Assembly (NCBI GenBank): GCA_027398005.1
Contig: DAHYUM010000003.1
Location: 1 to 43,633, forward strand
Reading direction: 5' to 3'
DNA from: a bacterium
GTDB taxonomy: Bacteria; Bacteroidota; Ignavibacteria; Ignavibacteriales; Melioribacteraceae
Length of the DNA stretch: 43,633 bases
Positions within the stretch are counted from its first letter, which is position 1, and every line of letters begins with the position of its first letter. Below are positions 27,835-35,597 of this stretch, in pieces. The position numbers and the translations under genes were made by a program. The notes under the pieces were generated by a model that worked only from the letters and a program-made list of their open reading frames with translations, was not told where the DNA came from and did no database searches.

Positions 27835-29280
27835 CTATTCATCCTTTTCCGATTTAATTAAAAAAGCGGCGCGGCATATTTCATCCATTATCTCCCTTAC
27901 CGGCGCCTGGTTCCCTTTAAAGTTCTGTATAAGAACCGAAACAGCAAGTGTATGGCCGTGTTCCGAAGTAATGTAGCCGGCAAGCGCCGAAACTCCGCTT
28001 AAAGAACCGGTTTTTAAATTTATGTTATTTAAATGAGCAAACTCCTTAAGCCTTCCGGCCATTGTACCGTCAATCCCCGCAGAAGGAAGTGAGGGGAGTA
28101 TTACATTGTAAAGCTCAGGTCTGCTGTAAATGTATTTTAAAACTTCAGTTAAAAGCCGTGTTGATATAAGGTTGTAAAACGATAATCCCGAGCCGTCTAC
28201 TATACGGTAATTGCTTCCTTTAAGCCCTGCAAGCGTAATTAAACTATCGGTGTATTTAACTCCGTCTTCTGCCGAAATTTTTCTTTTCAGCATTTCGTAG
28301 GCTGTGCATCTTAAAAGCATCTCGGCATTAAGGTTGTCGCTTTCCTTATTAGCCCGGTTAATCACTTTCTCTATGGGGCGTTTAACCGATGCAACAGGCT
28401 CAAGCCCGGCAGGAGTTTTTAATGTGTCGGTCTTCCCGCTGAATTCTATTCCCCCTTTCTTCAGCTGTTCGGTAAACAGGGCAAGAAAATATTTATCGGG
28501 ATTGACTATGTTCGTTTCCAGTGTATCGGGATGTGAAGCCGCGCCGGTGAATCCGCTTACGGTAATATCGTTGTTCCGGTTTATCCAGTCGCGCGTTACC
28601 GATAATTTTGTTGTGTCCCCTTCAACTGTTACGGCCTTATTGATAATATGCACAAATTCTGTCGGCGGAATTGTTGTAACAAGGGGCTTTTCGCCTGCCG
28701 GGGAAGGGGAAATAACTACTTTAATTGAATTCTTATTAATAGGGAGGGAATTCATATACGGAAAATCCCTCGATGAATCGTCATCCCACATCCATCCTTT
28801 TCCCCAGAAGAGGGAATCGGATGAGGATAAATCGAGGTAAATGTTCCCTTCAATTTTATCTATGCCCGAGTTTTTAAAAGCGGCAATAATCATGTTTAAA
28901 TCGAAAGTACTAAGTTCGGGGTCGAATCCCCCCTTTATGAATAAGCTTCCCGCGGGAATGGCGCCTTCGCTTTTGCGTGTAATGTAAAAATCTGTTGTAA
29001 AATTATAGCCGGGGGTAAGAAATTGGAGCGCCGAAGCCGTAGTTAATAGTTTAAGCGTGGATGCGGGGCGTAATAACTGATTCTCGTTGCGCGAATAAAT
29101 TGGCTTTTCATCGGTAATATCGTAAACGGAGAGAGCAATCTGGGTTGAATCGAAAAACGGCCTCTGCAGAATCGAATCAATTTTGGATAGGAAATAATAA
29201 GAGCCCGCCTGCGCATAGCATGCCGAAGAGAATAGAAGAACAAGTAAAAATATTCCGGTTTTCCTGAACAGATTAAAAAT
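27835..29280 (-). CDS. dacB: D-alanyl-D-alanine carboxypeptidase/endopeptidase (PBP4 type), non-canonical start
   Basis: Periplasmic penicillin-binding protein of the S13 family that trims or cleaves peptidoglycan cross-links. The triad is visible: SxxK as STLK (Ser74, Lys77), SDN in KESDNLNAEML, and KTG in NLKTGSLSG. The first ATG is at 28893, after the catalytic serine, so it cannot be the true start. The same frame is open upstream and encodes a signal peptide (FRKTGIFLLVLLFSSACYAQ), but has no ATG, GTG or TTG. ATT at 29280 lies seven bases after GGGAG; CTG at 29271 is the other candidate. With ATT the length is 481 residues, normal for PBP4. The start overlaps the upstream tatD/rSAM stop by eight bases, suggesting coupling. 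Function is firm, exact start is not. Confidence 0.88.
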   Translation of the reverse strand: MFNLFRKTGIFLLVLLFSSACYAQAGSYYFLSKIDSILQRPFFDSTQIALSVYDITDEKPIYSRNENQLLRPASTLKLLTTASALQFLTPGYNFTTDFYITRKSEGAIPAGSLFIKGGFDPELSTFDLNMIIAAFKNSGIDKIEGNIYLDLSSSDSLFWGKGWMWDDDSSRDFPYMNSLPINKNSIKVVISPSPAGEKPLVTTIPPTEFVHIINKAVTVEGDTTKLSVTRDWINRNNDITVSGFTGAASHPDTLETNIVNPDKYFLALFTEQLKKGGIEFSGKTDTLKTPAGLEPVASVKRPIEKVINRANKESDNLNAEMLLRCTAYEMLKRKISAEDGVKYTDSLITLAGLKGSNYRIVDGSGLSFYNLISTRLLTEVLKYIYSRPELYNVILPSLPSAGIDGTMAGRLKEFAHLNNINLKTGSLSGVSALAGYITSEHGHTLAVSVLIQNFKGNQAPVREIMDEICRAAFLIKSEKDE

Positions 29281-30628
29281 ATTCCCTCTCCCTAAAATCG
29301 ACTTCCAATTCCTCGGTGGCCAGTTTTTTGGCTGCCGCCGAATCGACTTCGCTTATGCCTACAATTGAAAGCACAACGTGAGTATATTTTTTTGCACGCC
29401 GCGTAAACTCTATCATTTCGTCGTGCATTTCCGGATCAACCCTCATAAGTTTAGCGTACTGCACCGGATCGATGGAATTCAGGCTTATCGAAACGGTGTC
29501 TATAAGTCCCTCAAGCTCGGGGGTTATGTCCCTCTTATTAATATAACATCCGTGCCCGTCTGTATTCATTCTTGTGCGGCCTCCGTTTTCCTTAACGTAA
29601 CGGGCAACCTTCTTAACAACCCCCCATCTTATAGTAGGTTCGCCGTAGCCGCAGAATACAATTTCCTTGTAATTTTTAGGGTCGCCAATTTCCTTAATAT
29701 AAACCTCGGCATCCGGCTCCTCCGATTTCTTCATTTTGAGGTTATACCCTTTAATTGTTGCTTCCCCTTTACGGTCGCAGAATACACAGTCGGCATCGCA
29801 CCTGTTGGTCACATTAATGTAAAGGGAATCCCCAATTTGATAAGTAAAGCTTACTTTCGGTTTCATACCAATTCCAAATAATTTAAATGCGTTTAAAGAT
29901 GTCGTTCTCCCCACATCTGCAGCCGAAAGATGATGTATCTCCGCTATTTTTTCGGCAACAAGTCTTACAAATGCGGGCTCGTTCCTTTTCCCCCTGTGAG
30001 GCACGGGAGTCATAAAAGGGGAGTCTGTTTCAAGCAGAAGGTTCTCGGTATCAACCCTTCTCACGGTTTCCCTAAGGCTTTCTGCTTTAGCGAATGTAAT
30101 ATTGCCCGTAAAGGAAATATAATGGTGCATTTCAATCAGTTCCCGGGCGTCTTCAATTGTTCCTGCAAAGCAATGAAACTGGGCGCGCACCTTCCCTTTA
30201 TATTTTCTCATTATATCCATTACGTCTGCGTCAGCTTCGCGGTTGTGTATTATAAGGGGAAGATTAAGCTTTACTGCCAGATTTATCTGGTCTTCAAAAG
30301 CCTGTTTCTGCTTATCCTTGGGGGAAAAATCGTAAAAGTAATCTAATCCTGTTTCTCCAATTGCCACAACTTTTTTTGAAGAGGCAATTTCTTCAAGCTC
30401 TTTAAGCGTGTTTTCGTCCCACTCCTTGCTGTCGTGCGGATGGACTCCCGCGGCCGCGTAGATAAAATCGTATTTTTCGGCCAGTTCAACAGCCTGGCGC
30501 GAAGTCGCAATATCGGTGCCGGGCACAATAATATAATCCACCCCCGCCTCTTTTGCGCGGGCTATTACTTCCTCTTCTTCTCCCTTGAAATTGGAATAAA
30601 ACAAATGAGCGTGGGTATCTATGTACAT
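29273..30628 (-). CDS. TatD-family hydrolase fused to a radical SAM domain
   Basis: A 451-residue two-domain protein. Residues 1 to about 255 are a TatD metal-dependent hydrolase: DTHAH with His6 and His8, AIGETGLDYFYDFSP, IIHNREA, FHCFAGT and LLLETDSPFMTPVPHRGKR. Residues about 265-451 are a radical SAM domain with the 4Fe-4S cysteines at 277, 281 and 284 (CDADCVFC), a glycine-rich GYGEPT strand and TVSISLNSIDPVQYAKL. This pair is known as TatD-associated radical SAM (I recall TIGR04038), but the joint function is unknown. TatD proteins have nuclease activity on DNA. It heads an operon with the PBP4-type gene and prmA. Confidence 0.9.
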   Translation of the reverse strand: MYIDTHAHLFYSNFKGEEEEVIARAKEAGVDYIIVPGTDIATSRQAVELAEKYDFIYAAAGVHPHDSKEWDENTLKELEEIASSKKVVAIGETGLDYFYDFSPKDKQKQAFEDQINLAVKLNLPLIIHNREADADVMDIMRKYKGKVRAQFHCFAGTIEDARELIEMHHYISFTGNITFAKAESLRETVRRVDTENLLLETDSPFMTPVPHRGKRNEPAFVRLVAEKIAEIHHLSAADVGRTTSLNAFKLFGIGMKPKVSFTYQIGDSLYINVTNRCDADCVFCDRKGEATIKGYNLKMKKSEEPDAEVYIKEIGDPKNYKEIVFCGYGEPTIRWGVVKKVARYVKENGGRTRMNTDGHGCYINKRDITPELEGLIDTVSISLNSIDPVQYAKLMRVDPEMHDEMIEFTRRAKKYTHVVLSIVGISEVDSAAAKKLATEELEVDFREREYF

Positions 30629-30768
30629 AGTTAACGTCTTTCAAAAATATTTTCAAGGTAAAATTAAATAAATATGGCGAGTATTGAAAATGCGGGGGAT
30701 TAAATATTGTTTGCTTATAAAGGGGCAAGTTGCGAAATTTTATATATCCAAAAGAAAAAGGTAGTAAA

Positions 30769-31422
30769 ATGAACAGCGTTAAAATCAATTTTAAAGCATC
30801 GGCAGTACTGTTTTTATTCTTAGGGTTCGCGGTAAGTTATGCTCAGGATTTGAAACCTATTAAACTCCCTTCCCCCGAAAAGGGAATAGGGAAGCCATTA
30901 ATGGAGGCTCTTAATCTCCGTTCATCAAACAGGAACTTCGATACGAAGCCTCTTCCAATGCAGGAACTTTCCAATCTTCTCTGGGCGGCATTCGGAATAA
31001 ACCGCCCCGAATCGGGAAAGAGAACCGCACCATCGGCAATGAACTGGCAGGAAGTGGATATCTATGTAACTATGGTAGAAGGAGCTTTTATTTACGATGC
31101 CGTGGAACATCAGCTTAATCCGGTAAGCAAAGAGGATTTAAGAGGGCTTACGGGGGTACAGGCCTTTGTTAAAACAGCTCCCATTAATCTGGTTTATGTC
31201 TCGGATATGAAAAAAGTCTCGCGTGCCGGGGCCGACGATGCCGCAATATGGACCGGCGCCGACTGCGGCTTTATTGCGCAGAATGTATATCTCTACTGCG
31301 CTTCGCAGGGGCTGGCCGTTGTTGTAAGGGGTATGGTGGATAAAACCAAACTAGCTCAGGCTTTGCACTTAAGGCCCGAACAGAAAATTATGCTCTGCCA
31401 GACTATAGGGTACGCTAAATAG
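30769..31422 (+). CDS. Exported nitroreductase-family flavoprotein
   Basis: A 217-residue protein with a signal peptide (MNSVKINFKASAVLFLFLGF ending at SYAQ) and a nitroreductase/SagB-type oxidoreductase domain. FMN-site segments include NLRSSNRNFDTKPLPMQEL, APSAMNWQEVDIYV and the C-terminal GADCGFIAQNVYLYCASQGL. I used the ATG at 30769, which follows AAAGGTAG, because an earlier ATG at 30730 would add residues ahead of the signal peptide. Export without a twin-arginine motif is unusual for an FMN protein. The substrate is not known. It is divergent from the tatD/rSAM operon. Confidence 0.85.
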   Translation: MNSVKINFKASAVLFLFLGFAVSYAQDLKPIKLPSPEKGIGKPLMEALNLRSSNRNFDTKPLPMQELSNLLWAAFGINRPESGKRTAPSAMNWQEVDIYVTMVEGAFIYDAVEHQLNPVSKEDLRGLTGVQAFVKTAPINLVYVSDMKKVSRAGADDAAIWTGADCGFIAQNVYLYCASQGLAVVVRGMVDKTKLAQALHLRPEQKIMLCQTIGYAK

Positions 31423-31451
31423 GTTTTACTGAAAGGAATGAAAAGGAAAAG

Positions 31452-31479
31452 TTATCCGGGGTTTTTTAACCCCGGATAA
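31452..31479. terminator. Perfect hairpin between nitroreductase gene and purM
   Basis: TTATCCGGGGTT at 31452-31463 pairs perfectly with 31468-31479 around a TTTT loop. It lies between two convergent stops. The minus-strand 3' flank is T-rich (CTTTTCC), so it fits best as the purM terminator; the plus-strand flank is A-rich, so termination in that direction is less certain. Confidence 0.7.
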
Positions 31480-31489
31480 AAAATTGATG

Positions 31490-32485
31490 TTAAACTACTT
31501 CCCCCATTATTACGGCGGTTTCGTTTACCCGGGCAGATATAGACTTTACTTTGTCCACATCGTTTTTATCTACTATGGCAATTAAGCCCATGCCGATATT
31601 AAATACTTCCCGCATTTCATCATCGGCAATATTGCCCGTCTTCTGAATGAGCTTGAATAAGGCAGGCATTTCCCAGGCATTCCAGTCTATCTTAAGAGAC
31701 AGCCCTTTTGGAACAACCCGTTTTGTATTGCCTATAATTCCCCCTCCGGTAATGTGCGAAAAAGCCTTAATGTTAAGTACCGTTTTTAATGCGGTAATTA
31801 CCGGCAGGTACGATTTATGCACGCGGAGGAGTTCTTCTCCAAGCGTCAGCTCAAGGTCGTTGAATTTATCGGTTACCTTATGTTTTTCGAATAATACTTT
31901 GCGCGCAAGCGAGTAGCCGTTTGTATGAAGTCCGTTCGATTTGAATCCGACCAGCACATTGCCTGCCGATACATTGCTTCCATTAATTACTTTTTCTTTT
32001 TCAACTATTCCTACAATCGTGCCGGACATATCGTATTCTTCCGCGTCGTACAATCCGGGCATTTCGGCGGTTTCGCCCCCTATAAGGGCTACTCCGTTCT
32101 GGCGGCAGGCTACCGAAAAGCCTTCAATAATCTTTGCCGCTTTATCCGGGTTCAGTTTGCCGAACGCGAGGTAATCTAGAAAATACTGGGGCTCGGCTCC
32201 GCATACAGCTATATCATTTACGCAATGGTTTACAAGATCCTGCCCTACGGTATCGTGCTTATCCATCATAAAGGCAACTTTAAGTTTCGTGCCCACTCCG
32301 TCAACGCTCGAAACCAGAACCGGGTTTTTATATTTGTTCAGGTCAACTTCGTAAAATGCGCCGAAGAGCCCTATTCCCGAAAGGACATTCCTGTTAAAGG
32401 TCGATTTTGCCAATTCTTTTATCTTATCTACCGTTTCTTCGCCGGCTTTTATATCTACGCCTGCCGCTTTGTATGTCGATTCCAA
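31490..32485 (-). CDS. purM: Phosphoribosylformylglycinamidine cyclo-ligase
   Basis: AIR synthetase, the fifth step of purine synthesis, 331 residues. It begins STYKAAGVDIKAGEETVDKIK, contains SSVDGVGTKLKVAF, CVNDIAVCGAEPQYFLDYLA, IGGETAEMPGLY, and SNGLHTNGYSLARKVLFE, and ends with FNIGMGLIAIV. The start is a TTG at 32485 with AGAGG about five bases before it; no ATG is available before the conserved region. The use of TTG may lower expression. It stands alone, divergent from the heat-shock unit. Confidence 0.96.
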   Translation of the reverse strand: MESTYKAAGVDIKAGEETVDKIKELAKSTFNRNVLSGIGLFGAFYEVDLNKYKNPVLVSSVDGVGTKLKVAFMMDKHDTVGQDLVNHCVNDIAVCGAEPQYFLDYLAFGKLNPDKAAKIIEGFSVACRQNGVALIGGETAEMPGLYDAEEYDMSGTIVGIVEKEKVINGSNVSAGNVLVGFKSNGLHTNGYSLARKVLFEKHKVTDKFNDLELTLGEELLRVHKSYLPVITALKTVLNIKAFSHITGGGIIGNTKRVVPKGLSLKIDWNAWEMPALFKLIQKTGNIADDEMREVFNIGMGLIAIVDKNDVDKVKSISARVNETAVIMGEVV

Positions 32486-32578
32486 TTAAACCTCTTTTTT
32501 TCTGTTTCAAAGATAAAAAAACGCCCGACGAAATGTAGAACTTTATTCAATTGAAATTTGTATAATTGGGTCGAAACA

Positions 32579-32601
32579 GGGGAAAATCTCGTATTTTCCC
32601 C
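32579..32601. repeat. Perfect 9-bp inverted repeat upstream of hrcA and purM
   Basis: GGGGAAAAT at 32579-32587 and ATTTTCCCC at 32593-32601 flank a five-base CTCGT spacer. It lies in the gap between divergent purM and hrcA and is not followed by a T tract in either direction. A protein-binding operator is more likely than a terminator. Four bases downstream a second repeat follows, TTTGCC at 32605-32610 with GGCAAA at 32621-32626. No CIRCE-type TTAGCACTC repeat is present in the region. Confidence 0.55.
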
Positions 32602-32689
32602 ATATTTGCCTAAAAAATTTGGCAAAAGGATGATACCGGAAAGAGGATTTTGCATCTTATATTTTATCAGCCATTAAAGGAGAGTGATA

Positions 32690-32734
32690 ATGAGAATGCA
32701 AAAAATGCTTTTTTTTAATATTTTAGCATCCTGA
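32690..32734 (+). CDS. Possible 14-residue leader peptide
   Basis: ATG at 32690 follows a strong AAAGGAGAG site and opens a 14-codon frame, MRMQKMLFFNILAS, ending in TGA at 32732-32734, 25 bases before the hrcA ATG. The ribosome site is better than that of hrcA itself. ATGCT at 32705-32709 and AGCAT at 32725-32729 inside it could form a weak stem. It might be a leader peptide that couples to hrcA, or a chance frame. Confidence 0.35.
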   Translation: MRMQKMLFFNILAS

Positions 32735-32759
32735 ATAGTTGCAGTTAATAAGTCTGATT

Positions 32760-33806
32760 ATGGAAGAATATAGATTAAACGAACGGGACAAGGCGATTCT
32801 GCGGTATGTAATACATCAGTTCATTCTTACCGCAAATCCGGTCGGCTCCAGGAACATATCTAAAAAATATGCCCTAGGCCTTTCGCCGGCTACTATAAGA
32901 AATATTATGGCCGACCTTGAAGAGATGGGGCTTCTCGGCCATCCGCATACATCTGCCGGAAGGGTGCCTACCGATAAGGGATACCGTTTCTATGTCGATT
33001 CACTTATGGAGCCGCCCCGCCTCGATACAGACGCTAAAAGTTTTATCGATTCGAATCTGAATGTGCAGATTTCGGAAACCGACGAGATGCTTAAAATTAC
33101 CGCGCTGCTGCTGGGGGATATAACAAACCAGATTGCAATGGTTTCGTACCCCAAGTTCGAAAACGCGGTGCTGGATAAAATCCAGATTGTTCAGCTCGCC
33201 TCTACAAGGGTGCTTGTTATTATTACAATCGAATCGGGGCTTGTGAGAACCATTACGCTCGAAATGAATATGGAAATTAAGGAAGACAATATCTATTTCG
33301 TCCAGCAGTTCCTTAACGAAAAACTATCGGGGCTCAGGTTTTCAGAAATAAGGGATACGATTAAAGACAGGATTAAAGATTTTAACAGGGAGGATTATAA
33401 GCCGATAATCAGGGTATTCCTCGATTCGGTTGACAAGATGTTTACCGATTTCAACGTGGGGGAAAAATCTTTTATAAGCGGCACAAAAAATATTCTCCGC
33501 CAGCCCGAGTTCGAGGATTTCAACCAGGTGAAGGGCATTATAGAACTGGTTGAGGATAAGGATGTTATTGTTCACATTATGGATAACAGGGAGCTTAAAG
33601 CCGCCAGCGATGTTACAATTACAATTGGGGGTGAAAATAGGGAACAGAAGCTGAACGAATTCAGCGTTATTACTAAGGATTATGATATGGGGGGCGCTAA
33701 AGGCACCGTTGGTATTATGGGTCCAAAAAGAATGGAGTATTCTAAAATTATTGCAGCGGTTGTTTATGCGGCCGAACTGCTTTCTAATGAGTTAAGAAAA
33801 AAATAA
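32760..33806 (+). CDS. hrcA: Heat-inducible transcription repressor
   Basis: Repressor of class I heat-shock genes, normally binding CIRCE operators and kept active by GroEL. The 348-residue protein has the N-terminal winged helix (LTANPVGSRNISKKYALGLSPATIRNIMADLEEMG) followed by the GHPHTSAGRVPTDKGYRFYVD segment that is diagnostic for HrcA, and a GAF-like dimer domain. I used the ATG at 32760 (MEEYRLNERDKAIL), not the upstream in-frame TTG at 32739. It leads hrcA-grpE-dnaJ, so it probably represses its own unit; no standard CIRCE is visible upstream. Confidence 0.94.
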   Translation: MEEYRLNERDKAILRYVIHQFILTANPVGSRNISKKYALGLSPATIRNIMADLEEMGLLGHPHTSAGRVPTDKGYRFYVDSLMEPPRLDTDAKSFIDSNLNVQISETDEMLKITALLLGDITNQIAMVSYPKFENAVLDKIQIVQLASTRVLVIITIESGLVRTITLEMNMEIKEDNIYFVQQFLNEKLSGLRFSEIRDTIKDRIKDFNREDYKPIIRVFLDSVDKMFTDFNVGEKSFISGTKNILRQPEFEDFNQVKGIIELVEDKDVIVHIMDNRELKAASDVTITIGGENREQKLNEFSVITKDYDMGGAKGTVGIMGPKRMEYSKIIAAVVYAAELLSNELRKK

Positions 33807-33818
33807 GTACAGGGAAAT

Positions 33819-34445
33819 ATGATGAAAAAAACGAAAGACAATAACCACGATGTTTACGAAAATGCGGGTGAACATAATCAGCCTGCCGATAGTGAAAATC
33901 AGGAAGAAATAAAGGCAAACGAAATTATTCCGGAAGCTGAAAAACCGGCCGATAACAGCGCCGAACTTCTGGCTAAAATTGCCAACTACGAAGTAGAATT
34001 AAAAGAAATTAGGGATGCCTATTTAAGAAAAGCCGCCGAGTTCGAGAACTTTAAAAGAAGAAGCGAAAACGAACAGGGCATTCTTCTTAAATATGCCGCC
34101 GAGCCTTTTATTAAAAATATGCTTCAGGTTTACGACGACCTGGACCGCTCGCTTAAACACGCCAGCGAGGAGAACCTCCAGTCCCTTATTGAAGGGCTTA
34201 AAATGGTGTACGATAAATTCACCAAAATTCTTGAAAACCAGGGGGTTACTAGAATGGAGGCGAAAGGGGAACCTTTTAATGTTGACCTGCACGAAGCCCT
34301 GATGCAGCAGCCTGTTCAGGGTGTTCCGGACCATACCGTTATTGAAGTTGTTGAAAACGGCTACTTATATAAAGATAAAGTTATCCGCCACGCCAAAGTT
34401 ATTGTTAGCCAGGCAGCCGAAGAAAATGAAAAGTCTGAAAACTAA
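33819..34445 (+). CDS. grpE: GrpE nucleotide exchange factor
   Basis: Co-chaperone that releases ADP from DnaK, 208 residues. The first 50 or so residues are acidic and disordered, followed by a long coiled coil (about 50-120) containing YLRKAAEFENFKRRSENE. The C-terminal beta domain has FNVDLHEALMQQPV and DHTVIEVVENGYLYKDKVIRHAKVIV. AGGGAAAT precedes the ATG; a second ATG follows at once. It lies 12 bases after hrcA and 22 before dnaJ. dnaK is not in this window. Confidence 0.95.
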   Translation: MMKKTKDNNHDVYENAGEHNQPADSENQEEIKANEIIPEAEKPADNSAELLAKIANYEVELKEIRDAYLRKAAEFENFKRRSENEQGILLKYAAEPFIKNMLQVYDDLDRSLKHASEENLQSLIEGLKMVYDKFTKILENQGVTRMEAKGEPFNVDLHEALMQQPVQGVPDHTVIEVVENGYLYKDKVIRHAKVIVSQAAEENEKSEN

Positions 34446-34467
34446 ATTTTAAAACAGAAGGTATTGA

Positions 34468-35583
34468 ATGGATAAAAGAGATTATTACGAAATACTCGGC
34501 GTTGAAAAGAATGCTACCAAAGAGGATATTAAGAAGGCATACCGTAAACTGGCTATGCAGTTTCATCCCGACCGGAACCCGGGTAATAAGGAAGCCGAGG
34601 AAAAATTCAAAGAGGCGGCAGAGGCTTACGAGGTTTTAAGCAACGACGATAAGAGGGCCAAGTATGACCGGTTCGGGCATCAGGGACTTAGAGGCGGACA
34701 GGATTTTCAGGGATTCAACAACGTAAACGATATTTTCAGCCATTTCTCCGATATATTCGGCGGCGCTTTCGGAGGTTCTATATTCGAAGATTTCTTCGGC
34801 GGCTCTACACAGCAGAGAGGTAGGAGCAAAACAGGGGGCACTCCGGGCTCCGATTTGAAAGTTACACTTAAGCTTTCACTGGAAGAAATTGCAAGCGGAA
34901 CAACCAAGAAAATTAAGATTAAAAAATATGTTAAATGCGATGTATGCAGCGGAACCGGCGCTAAGACCCATAACGCTTTTAAAACCTGTACGGTTTGCAA
35001 CGGAACGGGGGAAATAAGGCAGGTATCTCGTTCGGTATTCGGGCAGTTCGTTAATATTTCCCCCTGCAATAACTGCGGCGGAATGGGAAAGATTATTTCG
35101 GACCCGTGTACAAAATGCTCCGGCGAAGGTAGAATTCAGGATGAAAGCACCATTAAAATTAATGTCCCCGCAGGCGTTCACGATAACAGCTATATGACTC
35201 TGCGCGGAGAAGGGAACGCGGGTAAAAACAGCGGCCCCGCCGGCGATATAATCGTTATCTTCAGGGAAATTGAACACGAGTTCTTTTTAAGGGACGGAGA
35301 CAATATCATTTACGAACTCTTTTTAAGCTACCCCGAGGCTGTTCTGGGCACCGAAGTTGAAGTGCCTACCCTGAACGGAAGGGCCAAACTTAAAATTGAG
35401 GCCGGCACCCAGCCGGGCAAGTTCCTTAAGATGAGGGAAAAAGGAATCCAGCATCTTAACAGCCACGGCGCCGGTGACCAATTGGTTAAAATTAATATCC
35501 ATATCCCCAAGAATGTTAATTCTAAGGAAAAAGAATTGTTGAAAGAACTGCAGAAACTTCCTAATATTAAAGCAGGAAATTAG
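34468..35583 (+). CDS. dnaJ: Chaperone protein DnaJ
   Basis: J-domain co-chaperone of DnaK, 371 residues. The J domain (1-70) carries the HPD triad in [18 protein letters not shown] Gly/Phe-rich linker follows (about 75-125). Four zinc repeats are intact: [24 protein letters not shown] and CTKCSGEG. The C-terminal substrate domains end with [12 protein letters not shown]. It is the third gene of the hrcA unit, and the ComEA-like gene probably follows on the same transcript. Confidence 0.97.
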   Translation: MDKRDYYEILGVEKNATKEDIKKAYRKLAMQFHPDRNPGNKEAEEKFKEAAEAYEVLSNDDKRAKYDRFGHQGLRGGQDFQGFNNVNDIFSHFSDIFGGAFGGSIFEDFFGGSTQQRGRSKTGGTPGSDLKVTLKLSLEEIASGTTKKIKIKKYVKCDVCSGTGAKTHNAFKTCTVCNGTGEIRQVSRSVFGQFVNISPCNNCGGMGKIISDPCTKCSGEGRIQDESTIKINVPAGVHDNSYMTLRGEGNAGKNSGPAGDIIVIFREIEHEFFLRDGDNIIYELFLSYPEAVLGTEVEVPTLNGRAKLKIEAGTQPGKFLKMREKGIQHLNSHGAGDQLVKINIHIPKNVNSKEKELLKELQKLPNIKAGN

Positions 35584-35597
35584 TTCCGGATTGGATA

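Noticed and set aside
28304-28840. Plus-strand frame of 178 codons
   Set aside because: It is antisense to the PBP4-type carboxypeptidase, which carries the SDN motif in this stretch.
29043-29243. Minus-strand frame of 66 codons as a separate small gene
   Set aside because: It overlaps, in another frame, the signal peptide and SxxK region of the carboxypeptidase; the latter is supported by conserved residues.
32486-32759. CIRCE element for HrcA
   Set aside because: I looked for TTAGCACTC with GAGTGCTAA and for near matches and saw none; only unrelated inverted repeats are present.
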